This document shows positions 1-5,012 of a DNA stretch of 5,049 nt, in pieces (the first letter of the stretch is position 1; each line of letters starts with the position of its first letter). The notes under the pieces were generated by a model, which was not told the origin of the DNA, did no database searches, and saw only the letters and a list, made by a program, of their open reading frames with translations. The DNA lies in assembly GCA_946056345.1 (NCBI GenBank), contig CAMGJH010000111.1, positions 1-5,049 on the forward strand. Reading direction: 5' to 3'. The stretch comes from an uncultured Lentisphaeraceae bacterium. Lineage in GTDB: Bacteria > Verrucomicrobiota > Kiritimatiellia > RFP12 > DVOR01. The position numbers and the translations under genes were made by a program.

Positions 1-68
1 ACGCCGACTTCTGCCACAACCCCAAAGTCCACTGCGCCACCTGCCCCGTCGCAGCCGTTAGCCGCTAG
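1..68 (+). CDS. 3' end of a probable endonuclease III-like (HhH-GPD) DNA glycosylase, partial
   Basis: Only the last 21 residues and a TAG stop (66-68) are inside the window. The frame starting at base 3 reads ADFCHNPKVHCATCPVAAVSR. The cysteine spacing C-x6-C-x2-C (codons 12-14, 33-35, 42-44), with Pro after the third Cys, matches the first three ligands of the C-x6-C-x2-C-x5-C [4Fe-4S] loop of endonuclease III and MutY. The fourth ligand position (60-62) is Ser (AGC), one base from Cys (TGC). The protein ends one residue later, which fits endonuclease III better than MutY, whose C-terminal domain continues well beyond the cluster. If correct, it would be a base-excision-repair glycosylase/AP lyase. 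The stop lies inside a heptanucleotide repeat array, so the tail may have been altered. It converges with the dcw operon. Another small cysteine-motif protein is possible; the identification rests on one motif. Confidence 0.4.
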   Translation, partial: ADFCHNPKVHCATCPVAAVSR

Positions 69-112
69 TTGTTAGCTGTTAGCCGCTAGCGGGCAGCTGT
101 TAGCTGTTAGCT
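57..112. repeat. Tandem heptanucleotide array (GTTAGCT-type), eight units
   Basis: Eight consecutive 7-base units run without a break: GTTAGCC, GCTAGTT, GTTAGCT, GTTAGCC, GCTAGCG, GGCAGCT, GTTAGCT, GTTAGCT. There is a weaker 21-base higher-order period, with units 1-3 resembling units 4-6. The first two units overlap the last codons and stop of the upstream gene. Such short heptad arrays recall the STRR elements known from cyanobacteria and arise by slippage. No function can be read from the sequence. Confidence 0.85.
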
Positions 113-141
113 GTGGTGGCTACTCGCCCCCACGCCCCTCG

Positions 142-351
142 GGAGCGCGGTGCGCTCCACCCCGGCCGAAGCGCCCTGCGGGCACTTCGGCTATGGACTG
201 TTCACTGTTCACCTTCTCGGCACGCGCGCGGCGATGCGCTCACGCGCCTCGCCGCCCAGGCCGTTGGGGGCGCTGCTCTCAAGCCCCCGCACCGCCAGGT
301 GTCCGCCGCAGGCGGCACCCCCCCCGGCGTGCCCGCGAGTTCGCTCGCGGG
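142..351. repeat. Cluster of six short GC-rich hairpins (REP-like) in intergenic DNA
   Basis: Six inverted repeats follow one another: 142-148/152-158 (7 bp, 3-base loop); 165-176/180-191 (12 pairs with one C-A mismatch, 3-base loop); 229-234/249-254 plus inner 236-239/244-247 (loop TCAC); 266-271/283-288 (6 bp, 11-base loop); 303-307/311-315 (5 bp, loop GCA); and 332-339/344-351 (8 bp, loop TTCG). None is followed by a T-run on either strand. The stretch also holds a doubled heptad TGTTCAC (199-212) and an 8-base C run (318-325). No protein-like reading frame is convincing here. It may be repeated-palindrome DNA between convergent genes, or RNA 3'-end structures. High GC makes some short hairpins likely by chance, so the grouping matters more than any single one. 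Confidence 0.55.
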
Positions 352-387
352 TGGCCTTCAACCCCCCAGCCGCTCCAATGGCCGCCC

Positions 388-413
388 CCTCCCCGGGAGG
401 CTTTACATTTTTG
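388..413 (+). terminator. Possible weak intrinsic terminator, plus strand
   Basis: A 5-bp GC stem (388-392/396-400, loop CCG) is followed by a T-rich stretch with two T-runs (402-404 and 408-412). This is the only hairpin-plus-T arrangement on the plus strand in the intergenic region. It lies about 320 bases after the plus-strand stop codon, which is far for a terminator, and the T tract is interrupted by AC. Weak support. Confidence 0.25.
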
Positions 414-469
414 TCCGCCCCGGGTTCGCCTCGAGGTAGGCCCGGGTTCGAGGTCAACCCGGGGCGGAT
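413..469. repeat. 13-bp perfect inverted repeat with nested CCCGGG palindromes
   Basis: Arms 414-426 and 456-468 are perfectly complementary over 13 bases (TCCGCCCCGGGTT and its complement), with a G-T pair extending them outward. The 29 bases between contain CCTCGAGG and a third copy of CCCGGGTT, which can pair alternatively with AACCCGGG at 456-463 as an 8-bp stem. The sequence can therefore fold in two competing ways. No T-run follows on either strand, so it is not a standard intrinsic terminator. It could be a mobile repeat, a protein-binding palindrome or a 3'-end structure for the minus-strand operon. Confidence 0.65.
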
Positions 470-496
470 GCGCTTTGACCCCGGTCCAAGGGGGGT

Positions 497-533
497 GTTA
501 TCGACAGGGTTATCGACAGGGCCCGTCGATAAC
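497..533. repeat. 12-bp direct repeat ending in a near-perfect palindrome (TTATCGAC type)
   Basis: GTTATCGACAGG occurs twice in tandem (497-508, 509-520). The second copy is followed by GGCCC and the inverted copy GTCGATAAC (525-533). The second and third copies form a palindrome centred at 521/522, with one bulged A. TTATCGACA (498-506, 510-518) differs from the DnaA-box consensus TTATCCACA at one base, but that base is normally well conserved, so I do not call these DnaA boxes. The symmetric arrangement suggests a protein-binding site or an RNA hairpin just past the end of the minus-strand operon. Confidence 0.6.
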
Positions 534-616
534 TCGGAGCGAGACTTAATGCTCGAGAGGGATTAGGCTTCGCCAACGAGGCGCGTGTAAAGCGCGTCGA
601 GGCGTTGAAGGCGGGG

Positions 617-1273
617 CTACTGTTGGGTGTTGCGGGAGGAGAGGCGGTTCATCACGGCGCGGGCGATGAAGTATTGGGCGAGGATGAAGGCGGCGAAGAA
701 AGTGCCGATGATGGCCAGGACGAGGAGGGGGTGGTGTTGCCAGAGGCCTTTGAGCCAGGCGATGAGCGGGGCGTAGCACTTGGGCATAAAGAAGGTGATG
801 ATGGCGCTCTGGAAGAGGCAGGAGAGGGCCGAGAAGAGGGTGTATTGGCCGAAGTGGACGCGGAGCATCCCGGCGGCGAGGAGGGCGGGGGTGCGGATGC
901 CGGGGGTGAAGCGGATGATGAAGAGGGTCTTGCCGAGGTGGCGGTCGAAGAAGTGCCCGCAGGTCTCGATTTGGTCTTGGTGTTTGCGGACCCAGCGGAT
1001 CTTGGCGACGTAGCGCATCGCAAAGCGCACGGGTAGGTACATGAGGATGTCTCCGATGAAGACGCCCCAGAAGGTGCTCTGCAGGGCGGTCATCCAGCCG
1101 AGGATGCCTTCGGAGAGGAGGGGCGGGACGATGGTCCAGCAGACGACATTCTCGAAGAAGAAGGTGGCCACGGCGGTGAACCAGCCTTGGAGCCAGGGGT
1201 GCTCGGTGGTGGCGAGGATGGCGTCGGTGAGGGCCGAGAGGTCGATGGGGGCCATTGAGAGGAGGGGGGTCAC
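617..1273 (-). CDS. DedA/VTT-domain (SNARE-associated family) integral membrane protein
   Basis: This 218-residue polytopic membrane protein has the usual DedA length. Hydrophobic stretches lie near residues 29-52, 58-82, 116-136, 143-165 and 183-205. Family features are Glu41 and the PPLLSEG segment (50-56) of the first membrane hairpin, WGVFIGD..MY (69-79), and the signature RFTPGIRTPALLAAG (121-135), whose Arg121 and Arg127 have the R-x5-R spacing of essential arginines reported for E. coli YqjA. DedA proteins are inner-membrane transporters; some members are reported to flip undecaprenyl phosphate for reuse in wall synthesis. The start is GTG at 1273: GGAGG (1285-1281) lies 7 bases upstream, while the in-frame ATG at 1255 has no ribosome binding site. 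The GTG overlaps the ftsI TGA, indicating translational coupling. Family assignment is firm; substrate is inferred. It stands where murE is usual and appears to be the last gene of the operon. Confidence 0.88.
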   Translation of the reverse strand: MTPLLSMAPIDLSALTDAILATTEHPWLQGWFTAVATFFFENVVCWTIVPPLLSEGILGWMTALQSTFWGVFIGDILMYLPVRFAMRYVAKIRWVRKHQDQIETCGHFFDRHLGKTLFIIRFTPGIRTPALLAAGMLRVHFGQYTLFSALSCLFQSAIITFFMPKCYAPLIAWLKGLWQHHPLLVLAIIGTFFAAFILAQYFIARAVMNRLSSRNTQQ

Positions 1274-1285
1274 GGGGTGTCCTCC
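1270..1285 (-). promoter_or_regulatory. Ribosome binding site and GTGA stop/start overlap (ftsI to DedA gene)
   Basis: GGAGG at 1285-1281 lies within the last codons of ftsI, 7 bases before GTG (1273-1271). The GTG start and the ftsI TGA (1272-1270) share bases in GTGA. This geometry supports reinitiation by ribosomes finishing ftsI and decides the start codon of the downstream gene. Confidence 0.8.
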
Positions 1286-3093
1286 GGGAGGGGTTTATCG
1301 GCACTGAGGCCGAGGTAGTGGCCGATTTCTTCGGCGACGGCGGCGAAGGTGGGGGCGGCGACGAAGCCGCCTTCGCGGTTACCGCCTTGGGGGCGCTCGA
1401 TGGTGACGAGGATGACGAGCTCGGGGGCGGTGGCGGGGTAGATGCCGATGAAGGTGGCGTTGAAGTCGGTGCGGTTGTAGTGGCCGTTGACGGGGATTTG
1501 GCCGGTACCGGTCTTGCCGGCGACGGTGTAGGAGCGGAGTTTGGCGCGGCGGGCGGTGCCGTGCTGCTTGGGGTCGGTGATGCCGCTCATCATCTCCATC
1601 ACGCTGGCGCAGACTTTTGGGGAGAGGGGCTGGCCGACGACTTCGGGGGTGTTTTGGCGGATGACTTCGCCCTCGTGGGTGCGCAGTTCGCGGAAGATGG
1701 TCGGGCGCATCCGCACGCCGCCGTTGGCGATGGTGGCGTAGGCGCTGACGAGCTGGATGGCGGTGACGGCGATGCCTTGGCCCAGGGGGATGCGCGTGGG
1801 GGAGAGTTTGCTCCACTTGGAGTAGTGCGGGAGGATGCCGGCTTGCTCGCCCACCAGCTCAATGCCGGTCTTTTCGCCGAAGCCGAGGGCGCGGAAGGCG
1901 CGCCAGAGGAACTCGTATTCGTGCTTGATGCCGAGCTTGGGCTGCGGTTCGGCCATGCGTAGACCGATCATCGCGGTGCCGATGTTGGAGGATTGGAGGA
2001 TGATTTCGCGGGCGTGGAGGATGCCGGTGGCGTGGTCGCGCAATGGCTTGCCGGCGTAGTACCAGATGCGCTTGGTGCCCACGTCGAAGGGGGTGCGCTC
2101 GGTGATGAGGCCGTAGTTGAGGGCCATAGCGATGGTCAGCGGTTTCATCACCGAGCCGGGCTCGTAGTTCCGCGCGATGGCTATATTCTGCCACTCGCTG
2201 GCGTTGAAGGAGCGATATTCGGCGGGATTGAAGCACGGCAGGGTGGCCATTCCCAAGATCTCGCCGCTCTTGATGTGCTGGACCACGACGATGCCGGACT
2301 TGGCCTGGAAGTCCTCGAGGGTCTTGGCCAGCGCCTTCTCGATGATGTACTGGATGTTGTTGTCGATGGTCAGGACCACGTCGTGGCCGTGCTCGGCCTT
2401 CTTTTCGCTCTTGCGGCGGGTACGGATTTCGCGGGCCCGGTTGTCGCGCACCGAGACGACCTCCCCGTTCTGCCCGCGCAAGAGCTCGTCGAAGCGCTGC
2501 TCAATGCCGTAGATACCGTTGTTGTCCTTGTCGATGAAGCCGATGACGTGGCTGAGGCGCGCGCCGTTGGGGTAGGAGCGGATGGGGCGCAGGTCTCGGA
2601 AGTTGATGCCGGCAATGCGGTTGCTCGGTGCCACGCTCCGGGCCGAGCGCTCGCGCAGTTCGGTCAAGATTGCTTCATCGGCCACCTCGCAGACCTTCAC
2701 GCTGCTGCGCTTGAGGCCATTGATGATGTGCTCGCCGGTAAATGCGTCGACCATCTTCTCCTGGCTGACCCCCAGCAGCTTGGCCAGCTCCAGGGGCAAC
2801 TCGGCCACGCGCTCGGGCGGCAGGAGCTTGAGCTTCACATCCTTCTGGTCCACGTAGATGTCGCGCCCGGCAATGGTCTCGGCCAGGACGTTGCCATTGC
2901 GGTCCAAAATCCGCCCGCGCAGGCCGGGCAGGGTGAATTTGGTCTCGTAGTCCGGTGCCTCGTAGCCCGGCTCGCGCGGGTCGAGGATATGGAGCTTGAA
3001 GAGCTTGGCGAAGATGAGGCCAAAGAAAAGCACCATGGCGCCCAAGATGAGCGCCATCCATCGCCGGGCATACTGCAACTCGCTGCGATCCAT
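1270..3093 (-). CDS. ftsI: Septal peptidoglycan transpeptidase FtsI (class B penicillin-binding protein, PBP3)
   Basis: This 607-residue class B PBP cross-links peptidoglycan at the division septum, acting outside the inner membrane with FtsW and the FtsQLB complex. A short basic N-terminus precedes one membrane anchor (about 12-35). The dimerisation/pedestal domain opens with RGRILDRNGNVLA (59-71) and includes GIYGIEQRFDELLRGQNG (193-210). The transpeptidase domain (about 238-595) has all three active-site motifs: Ser314-Val-Met-Lys317 in YEPGSVMKP (nucleophile Ser314), Ser368-Ser-Asn370, and Lys527-Thr-Gly-Thr530. There are no PASTA repeats. Length is ordinary for FtsI. The ATG has GGAGG (3102-3098) 4 bases upstream and lies 25 bases after ftsL. 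Position directly after ftsL in the dcw order supports FtsI rather than an elongation PBP2 or SpoVD. The next gene is a DedA protein instead of murE. Confidence 0.95.
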   Translation of the reverse strand: MDRSELQYARRWMALILGAMVLFFGLIFAKLFKLHILDPREPGYEAPDYETKFTLPGLRGRILDRNGNVLAETIAGRDIYVDQKDVKLKLLPPERVAELPLELAKLLGVSQEKMVDAFTGEHIINGLKRSSVKVCEVADEAILTELRERSARSVAPSNRIAGINFRDLRPIRSYPNGARLSHVIGFIDKDNNGIYGIEQRFDELLRGQNGEVVSVRDNRAREIRTRRKSEKKAEHGHDVVLTIDNNIQYIIEKALAKTLEDFQAKSGIVVVQHIKSGEILGMATLPCFNPAEYRSFNASEWQNIAIARNYEPGSVMKPLTIAMALNYGLITERTPFDVGTKRIWYYAGKPLRDHATGILHAREIILQSSNIGTAMIGLRMAEPQPKLGIKHEYEFLWRAFRALGFGEKTGIELVGEQAGILPHYSKWSKLSPTRIPLGQGIAVTAIQLVSAYATIANGGVRMRPTIFRELRTHEGEVIRQNTPEVVGQPLSPKVCASVMEMMSGITDPKQHGTARRAKLRSYTVAGKTGTGQIPVNGHYNRTDFNATFIGIYPATAPELVILVTIERPQGGNREGGFVAAPTFAAVAEEIGHYLGLSADKPLPEDTP

Positions 3094-3118
3094 TCAGCCT
3101 CCGCGCGGACGCTGCGCT

Positions 3119-3529
3119 TCAGCGGCGGCTCCGGGCCTGGGCGCGGTCGCCCGTCTGCTGCCGCTCCTGCTTGGCCAATTCGAGGGCGCGGTAGACTGGG
3201 CGGGCGAGGCGCATTTGGCCGTTGGGGAGCACCGTGGCTGTGCGCTCGGGCGGGGCGTAGGCCAGGCGCAGCCCGCGCGAAGCCATCGCCTCATCCAACC
3301 GCCGCGGCTCGGCGAGCTGGTTCCACTCGGCTTCCTGCCGGCGGCGCGTCTCGTTCAGCGCGCGCTTCTCGCGCTCCAGCAGGCGGATTTGCGAGCCCAC
3401 CTGGTCGCCATGCATCAAAAGCAGGGAGTAGACAATCCAGGGCGCGACGATGAACGCAATCAACGTCGCCAATCCCAAGGTCGCCGCCTTCATCCGAAAG
3501 GTCTTGCACCGTCTGTTTCGCTTTGCCAT
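3119..3529 (-). CDS. ftsL: Cell division protein FtsL (bitopic divisome scaffold)
   Basis: This 136-residue protein has a strongly basic cytoplasmic N-terminus (MAKRNRRCKTFRMK), one membrane segment (about 16-38) and a charged helical stretch (about 42-72) likely to form a coiled coil. After it comes NQLAEPRRLDEAMASRGLR, resembling the region in FtsL proteins where a short leucine-rich helix leads to a beta strand. FtsL pairs with FtsB, binds FtsQ and helps activate FtsWI at the septum. FtsL diverges strongly in sequence, so the call rests on topology and position between rsmH and ftsI. The ATG at 3529 is chosen because GGAGG (3543-3539) lies 9 bases upstream, inside the last codons of rsmH; the stop-to-start gap is 4 bases. 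A longer in-frame reading from 3598 would overlap rsmH heavily and add 23 arginine-rich residues with no membrane role. The tail after residue 95 is polar and may be disordered. Confidence 0.8.
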   Translation of the reverse strand: MAKRNRRCKTFRMKAATLGLATLIAFIVAPWIVYSLLLMHGDQVGSQIRLLEREKRALNETRRRQEAEWNQLAEPRRLDEAMASRGLRLAYAPPERTATVLPNGQMRLARPVYRALELAKQERQQTGDRAQARSRR

Positions 3530-3533
3530 AGCC

Positions 3534-4472
3534 TTACGCCTCCGCCAACTTCTCCACCGCGCGCAGTTTCGCCGTCCGCGCGCGGGGGTTTGCCTCAATC
3601 TCCGCCGGTTGCCCGGTCACCGCCTTCTTGAAAATCGCCTGCGTGCGCGGCAGTTCGCCCTGCCACTCACTCCCGCCCTGGATGAGCGAGACCTCGCGCC
3701 CGCAATGGGCCCGGAAACGCTGCTTCACCACCCGGTCGGTCAGACTCTCGAAGGTGATGATCGCCAAGCGCCCGCCGGGCTTGAGCAGCCGCAACCCGCC
3801 CTCGAGCGCCCGCTCCAAGTCCCCCATCTCGTCATTGACCGCCATTCGCAGAGCCTGGAAGACGCGCGTGGCCGGGTGGCGCCCCTTCGTGTGCGCGGAG
3901 CCGACCGCCCGGGCCACCACCTCGGCCAGCTGCAGCGTCCGCGTGATGGGCGCCCGGTTGCGCTCGCGCTCGATGGCCTTGGCAATGGCGAAGGCGCGCC
4001 GCTCCTCGCCCAGGGTCCGGAAGAGCTCGCTCATCTCCGCCACCGAGAGGCGCGCGAGCAGCTCGGCAGCCGTCTCGCCGGCGTCATTACGCATCCGCAT
4101 ATCCAGCGGCCCATCGTTGCGGAAGGAGAAGCCGCGCTCGGGGGTATCCAGCTGGTCGCTGCTGACACCCAGATCCAGCAAAATGGCATCCACCTGCGCA
4201 AAGCCGTTGGCCTTGGCCAGGGCCTCAATCTCGCCGTGGGCCCCCTGCACCAGCACGTGCTCGCCGGGCACACCCTCGCGCGAGAGGTTCGCACGCGCGC
4301 GTACGAGCGCTTCGGGGTCGCGATCAATTCCCAGGAGCCGCCCGGTGGCCCCGGCGCGGCGCATCACCGCGCTCGCGTGGCCGGCCTGACCGAGCGTGCC
4401 ATCGATATACACGCACCCCGGCCGTGGCGCAAGCGCCTCGATCGTCTCCTCAAGCAACACGGGAATATGCAT
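3534..4472 (-). CDS. rsmH: 16S rRNA (cytosine(1402)-N(4))-methyltransferase RsmH (MraW)
   Basis: RsmH uses S-adenosylmethionine to methylate N4 of C1402 in 16S rRNA, at the ribosomal P site; the gene is a standard second member of dcw clusters. The 312 residues match the family length. Motifs in order are HIPVLLEE (2-9), IDGTLGQAGHA (23-33, SAM-binding loop), LGIDRDPEAL (47-56), LLDLGVSSDQLD (98-109) with RGFSF and DGPLDMRM (113-127), RHPATRVFQALRMAVN (198-213), GGRLAIITFESLTDRVVK (233-250) and the C-terminal NPRARTAKLRAVEK (295-308). One departure: the motif usually seen as SFHSLEDR reads TFESLTDR (240-247), with Glu for His and Thr for Glu. The ATG has GGAGG (4483-4479) 6 bases upstream and sits 12 bases after the mraZ stop. 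The C-terminus ends 4 bases before ftsL and its last codons carry the ftsL ribosome binding site. Confidence 0.96.
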   Translation of the reverse strand: MHIPVLLEETIEALAPRPGCVYIDGTLGQAGHASAVMRRAGATGRLLGIDRDPEALVRARANLSREGVPGEHVLVQGAHGEIEALAKANGFAQVDAILLDLGVSSDQLDTPERGFSFRNDGPLDMRMRNDAGETAAELLARLSVAEMSELFRTLGEERRAFAIAKAIERERNRAPITRTLQLAEVVARAVGSAHTKGRHPATRVFQALRMAVNDEMGDLERALEGGLRLLKPGGRLAIITFESLTDRVVKQRFRAHCGREVSLIQGGSEWQGELPRTQAIFKKAVTGQPAEIEANPRARTAKLRAVEKLAEA

Positions 4473-4484
4473 CGCCCACCTCCG

Positions 4485-4931
4485 CTAGAAGTCCAGTGCC
4501 GCCAACGCCTCGCTCAATGCCGCCTGGTCCACCGCAGCCTCCTGCGCTCGCGCCTCGGCAGCCCAAATCTCGCCATAGGTAATGGCCCCCACAAAGGCAA
4601 TCTTCCCTGTAATCCCCGCAAAGTTCAGCAAGCGGTCACTAATCCGGATACGCCCCTGCACATCCAGCGGCAACTGCTCGGTATTCTGCCCCAGCACCCG
4701 CAACTTCTGCGCCACCAACGGGTCCGAAAAGCGCTTGCCCAGCAACTTCTCCCGCAGCCCCTGCATCCGCTCGTTGCTCAATAGCCGCAGACACTTCTCG
4801 TGCGGATCGGCCATCACAAAGACATACGCCGGATTCCCCAACGCATCCCGCCACCCCGACGGAATCGTCACGCGCCGCTTTGGATCCAACGCATGCTGCG
4901 CCACGCCCGATAAGACGGCGTCGCCTTGCAT
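4485..4931 (-). CDS. mraZ: Transcriptional regulator MraZ (AbrB-like, dcw cluster)
   Basis: The 148-residue protein has the duplicated AbrB-like fold of MraZ, a ring-forming DNA-binding protein that represses its own dcw operon in several bacteria. Each half carries a DxxxR motif: Asp16-Pro-Lys-Arg-Arg20 followed by VTIPSGWR (21-28), and Asp90-Val-Gln-Gly-Arg94 followed by IRISDRLL (95-102). The first is usually DxKGR, so Arg19 in place of Gly is slightly unusual. The final 25 residues are Ala-rich and helical. The ATG at 4931 is chosen because GAGGTG (4943-4938) sits 6 bases upstream and the product aligns with ordinary MraZ N-termini. An in-frame ATG at 5027 would add 32 residues encoded by the promoter and operator. 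It is the first gene of the operon; rsmH starts 12 bases after its TAG. Confidence 0.95.
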   Translation of the reverse strand: MQGDAVLSGVAQHALDPKRRVTIPSGWRDALGNPAYVFVMADPHEKCLRLLSNERMQGLREKLLGKRFSDPLVAQKLRVLGQNTEQLPLDVQGRIRISDRLLNFAGITGKIAFVGAITYGEIWAAEARAQEAAVDQAALSEALAALDF

Positions 4932-4937
4932 CGTTTT

Positions 4938-4943
4938 CACCTC
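4938..4943 (-). promoter_or_regulatory. mraZ ribosome binding site
   Basis: GAGGTG lies 6 bases before the ATG at 4931. It fixes the mraZ start and argues against the upstream in-frame ATG at 5027, which lies upstream of the predicted -35 element. Confidence 0.8.
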
Positions 4944-4974
4944 GTTCTCTGTTTCCTTCACGGCTTGACCTTTT

Positions 4975-5004
4975 GTGACACTATTAAACACTTTCCCCCA
5001 CCTC
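4975..5004 (-). promoter_or_regulatory. Putative MraZ operator: three GTG-centred boxes, 10-bp period
   Basis: Reading the minus strand from 5004 to 4975, three consecutive 10-mers carry GTG at the same phase: GAGGTGGGGG, AAAGTGTTTA, ATAGTGTCAC. A further GTG in the same 10-base phase occurs at 4961-4959; the intervening position reads AGG. Known MraZ operators are short direct repeats, roughly one helical turn apart, in the mraZ promoter: TGGGN repeats in E. coli and AAAGTG-type repeats in Mycoplasma. Box 1 resembles the first type and box 2 the second. The array fills the space from the -35 element past the -10 element, so bound MraZ would block RNA polymerase. Autoregulation is inferred; the repeat is directly visible. 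Confidence 0.65.
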
Positions 5005-5012
5005 CGCGTCAA
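4983..5012 (-). promoter_or_regulatory. Sigma70-type promoter of the dcw operon (PmraZ)
   Basis: TTGACG (-35, 5012-5007) and TTTAAT (-10, 4988-4983) each match the consensus at five of six bases and are separated by 18 bases. Transcription would start near 4976, giving a leader of about 45 bases before the mraZ ATG. The -10 lacks the favoured A at its second position. No other good promoter was seen before the downstream genes, which fits one transcript for all five. Confidence 0.6.

Noticed and set aside
441..464. tRNA T-arm-like GGGTTCGAG
   Set aside because: The stem pairs as an 8-bp palindrome with a loop that does not fit a T-loop, and no acceptor, D or anticodon arm or CCA end can be found around it.
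498..532. DnaA boxes / replication origin
   Set aside because: TTATCGACA differs from TTATCCACA at a normally conserved base, there is no AT-rich unwinding element, and no dnaA or dnaN gene is in view. Kept only as an unexplained repeat.
150..566. Overlapping Pro/Arg/Ala-rich open frames in the intergenic region
   Set aside because: All three plus frames and one minus frame are partly open because of high GC. Products are low complexity, there is no convincing ribosome binding site, and palindromes and heptad repeats run through them.
571..598. Intrinsic terminator just after the DedA gene
   Set aside because: Small stems exist (571-574/580-583 and 580-585/593-598), but neither is followed by a T-run on the minus strand and they overlap each other.
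605..1036. Plus-strand frame opposite the DedA gene, Glu/Gly/Asp-rich
   Set aside because: Its composition is that of an antisense reading of a membrane protein gene, and the DedA gene has clear family motifs.
1253..1255. ATG start for the DedA gene
   Set aside because: The bases before it on the minus strand are CCTCCTCTC, with no ribosome binding site, whereas the GTG at 1273 has GGAGG 7 bases upstream.
1993..3453. Long plus-strand open frame of 486 codons
   Set aside because: It is opposite ftsI and ftsL, which have full family motifs. The frame is open because of GC-rich codon structure, and its product looks like low-complexity Ala/Gly/Asp/Val sequence with no recognisable domain.
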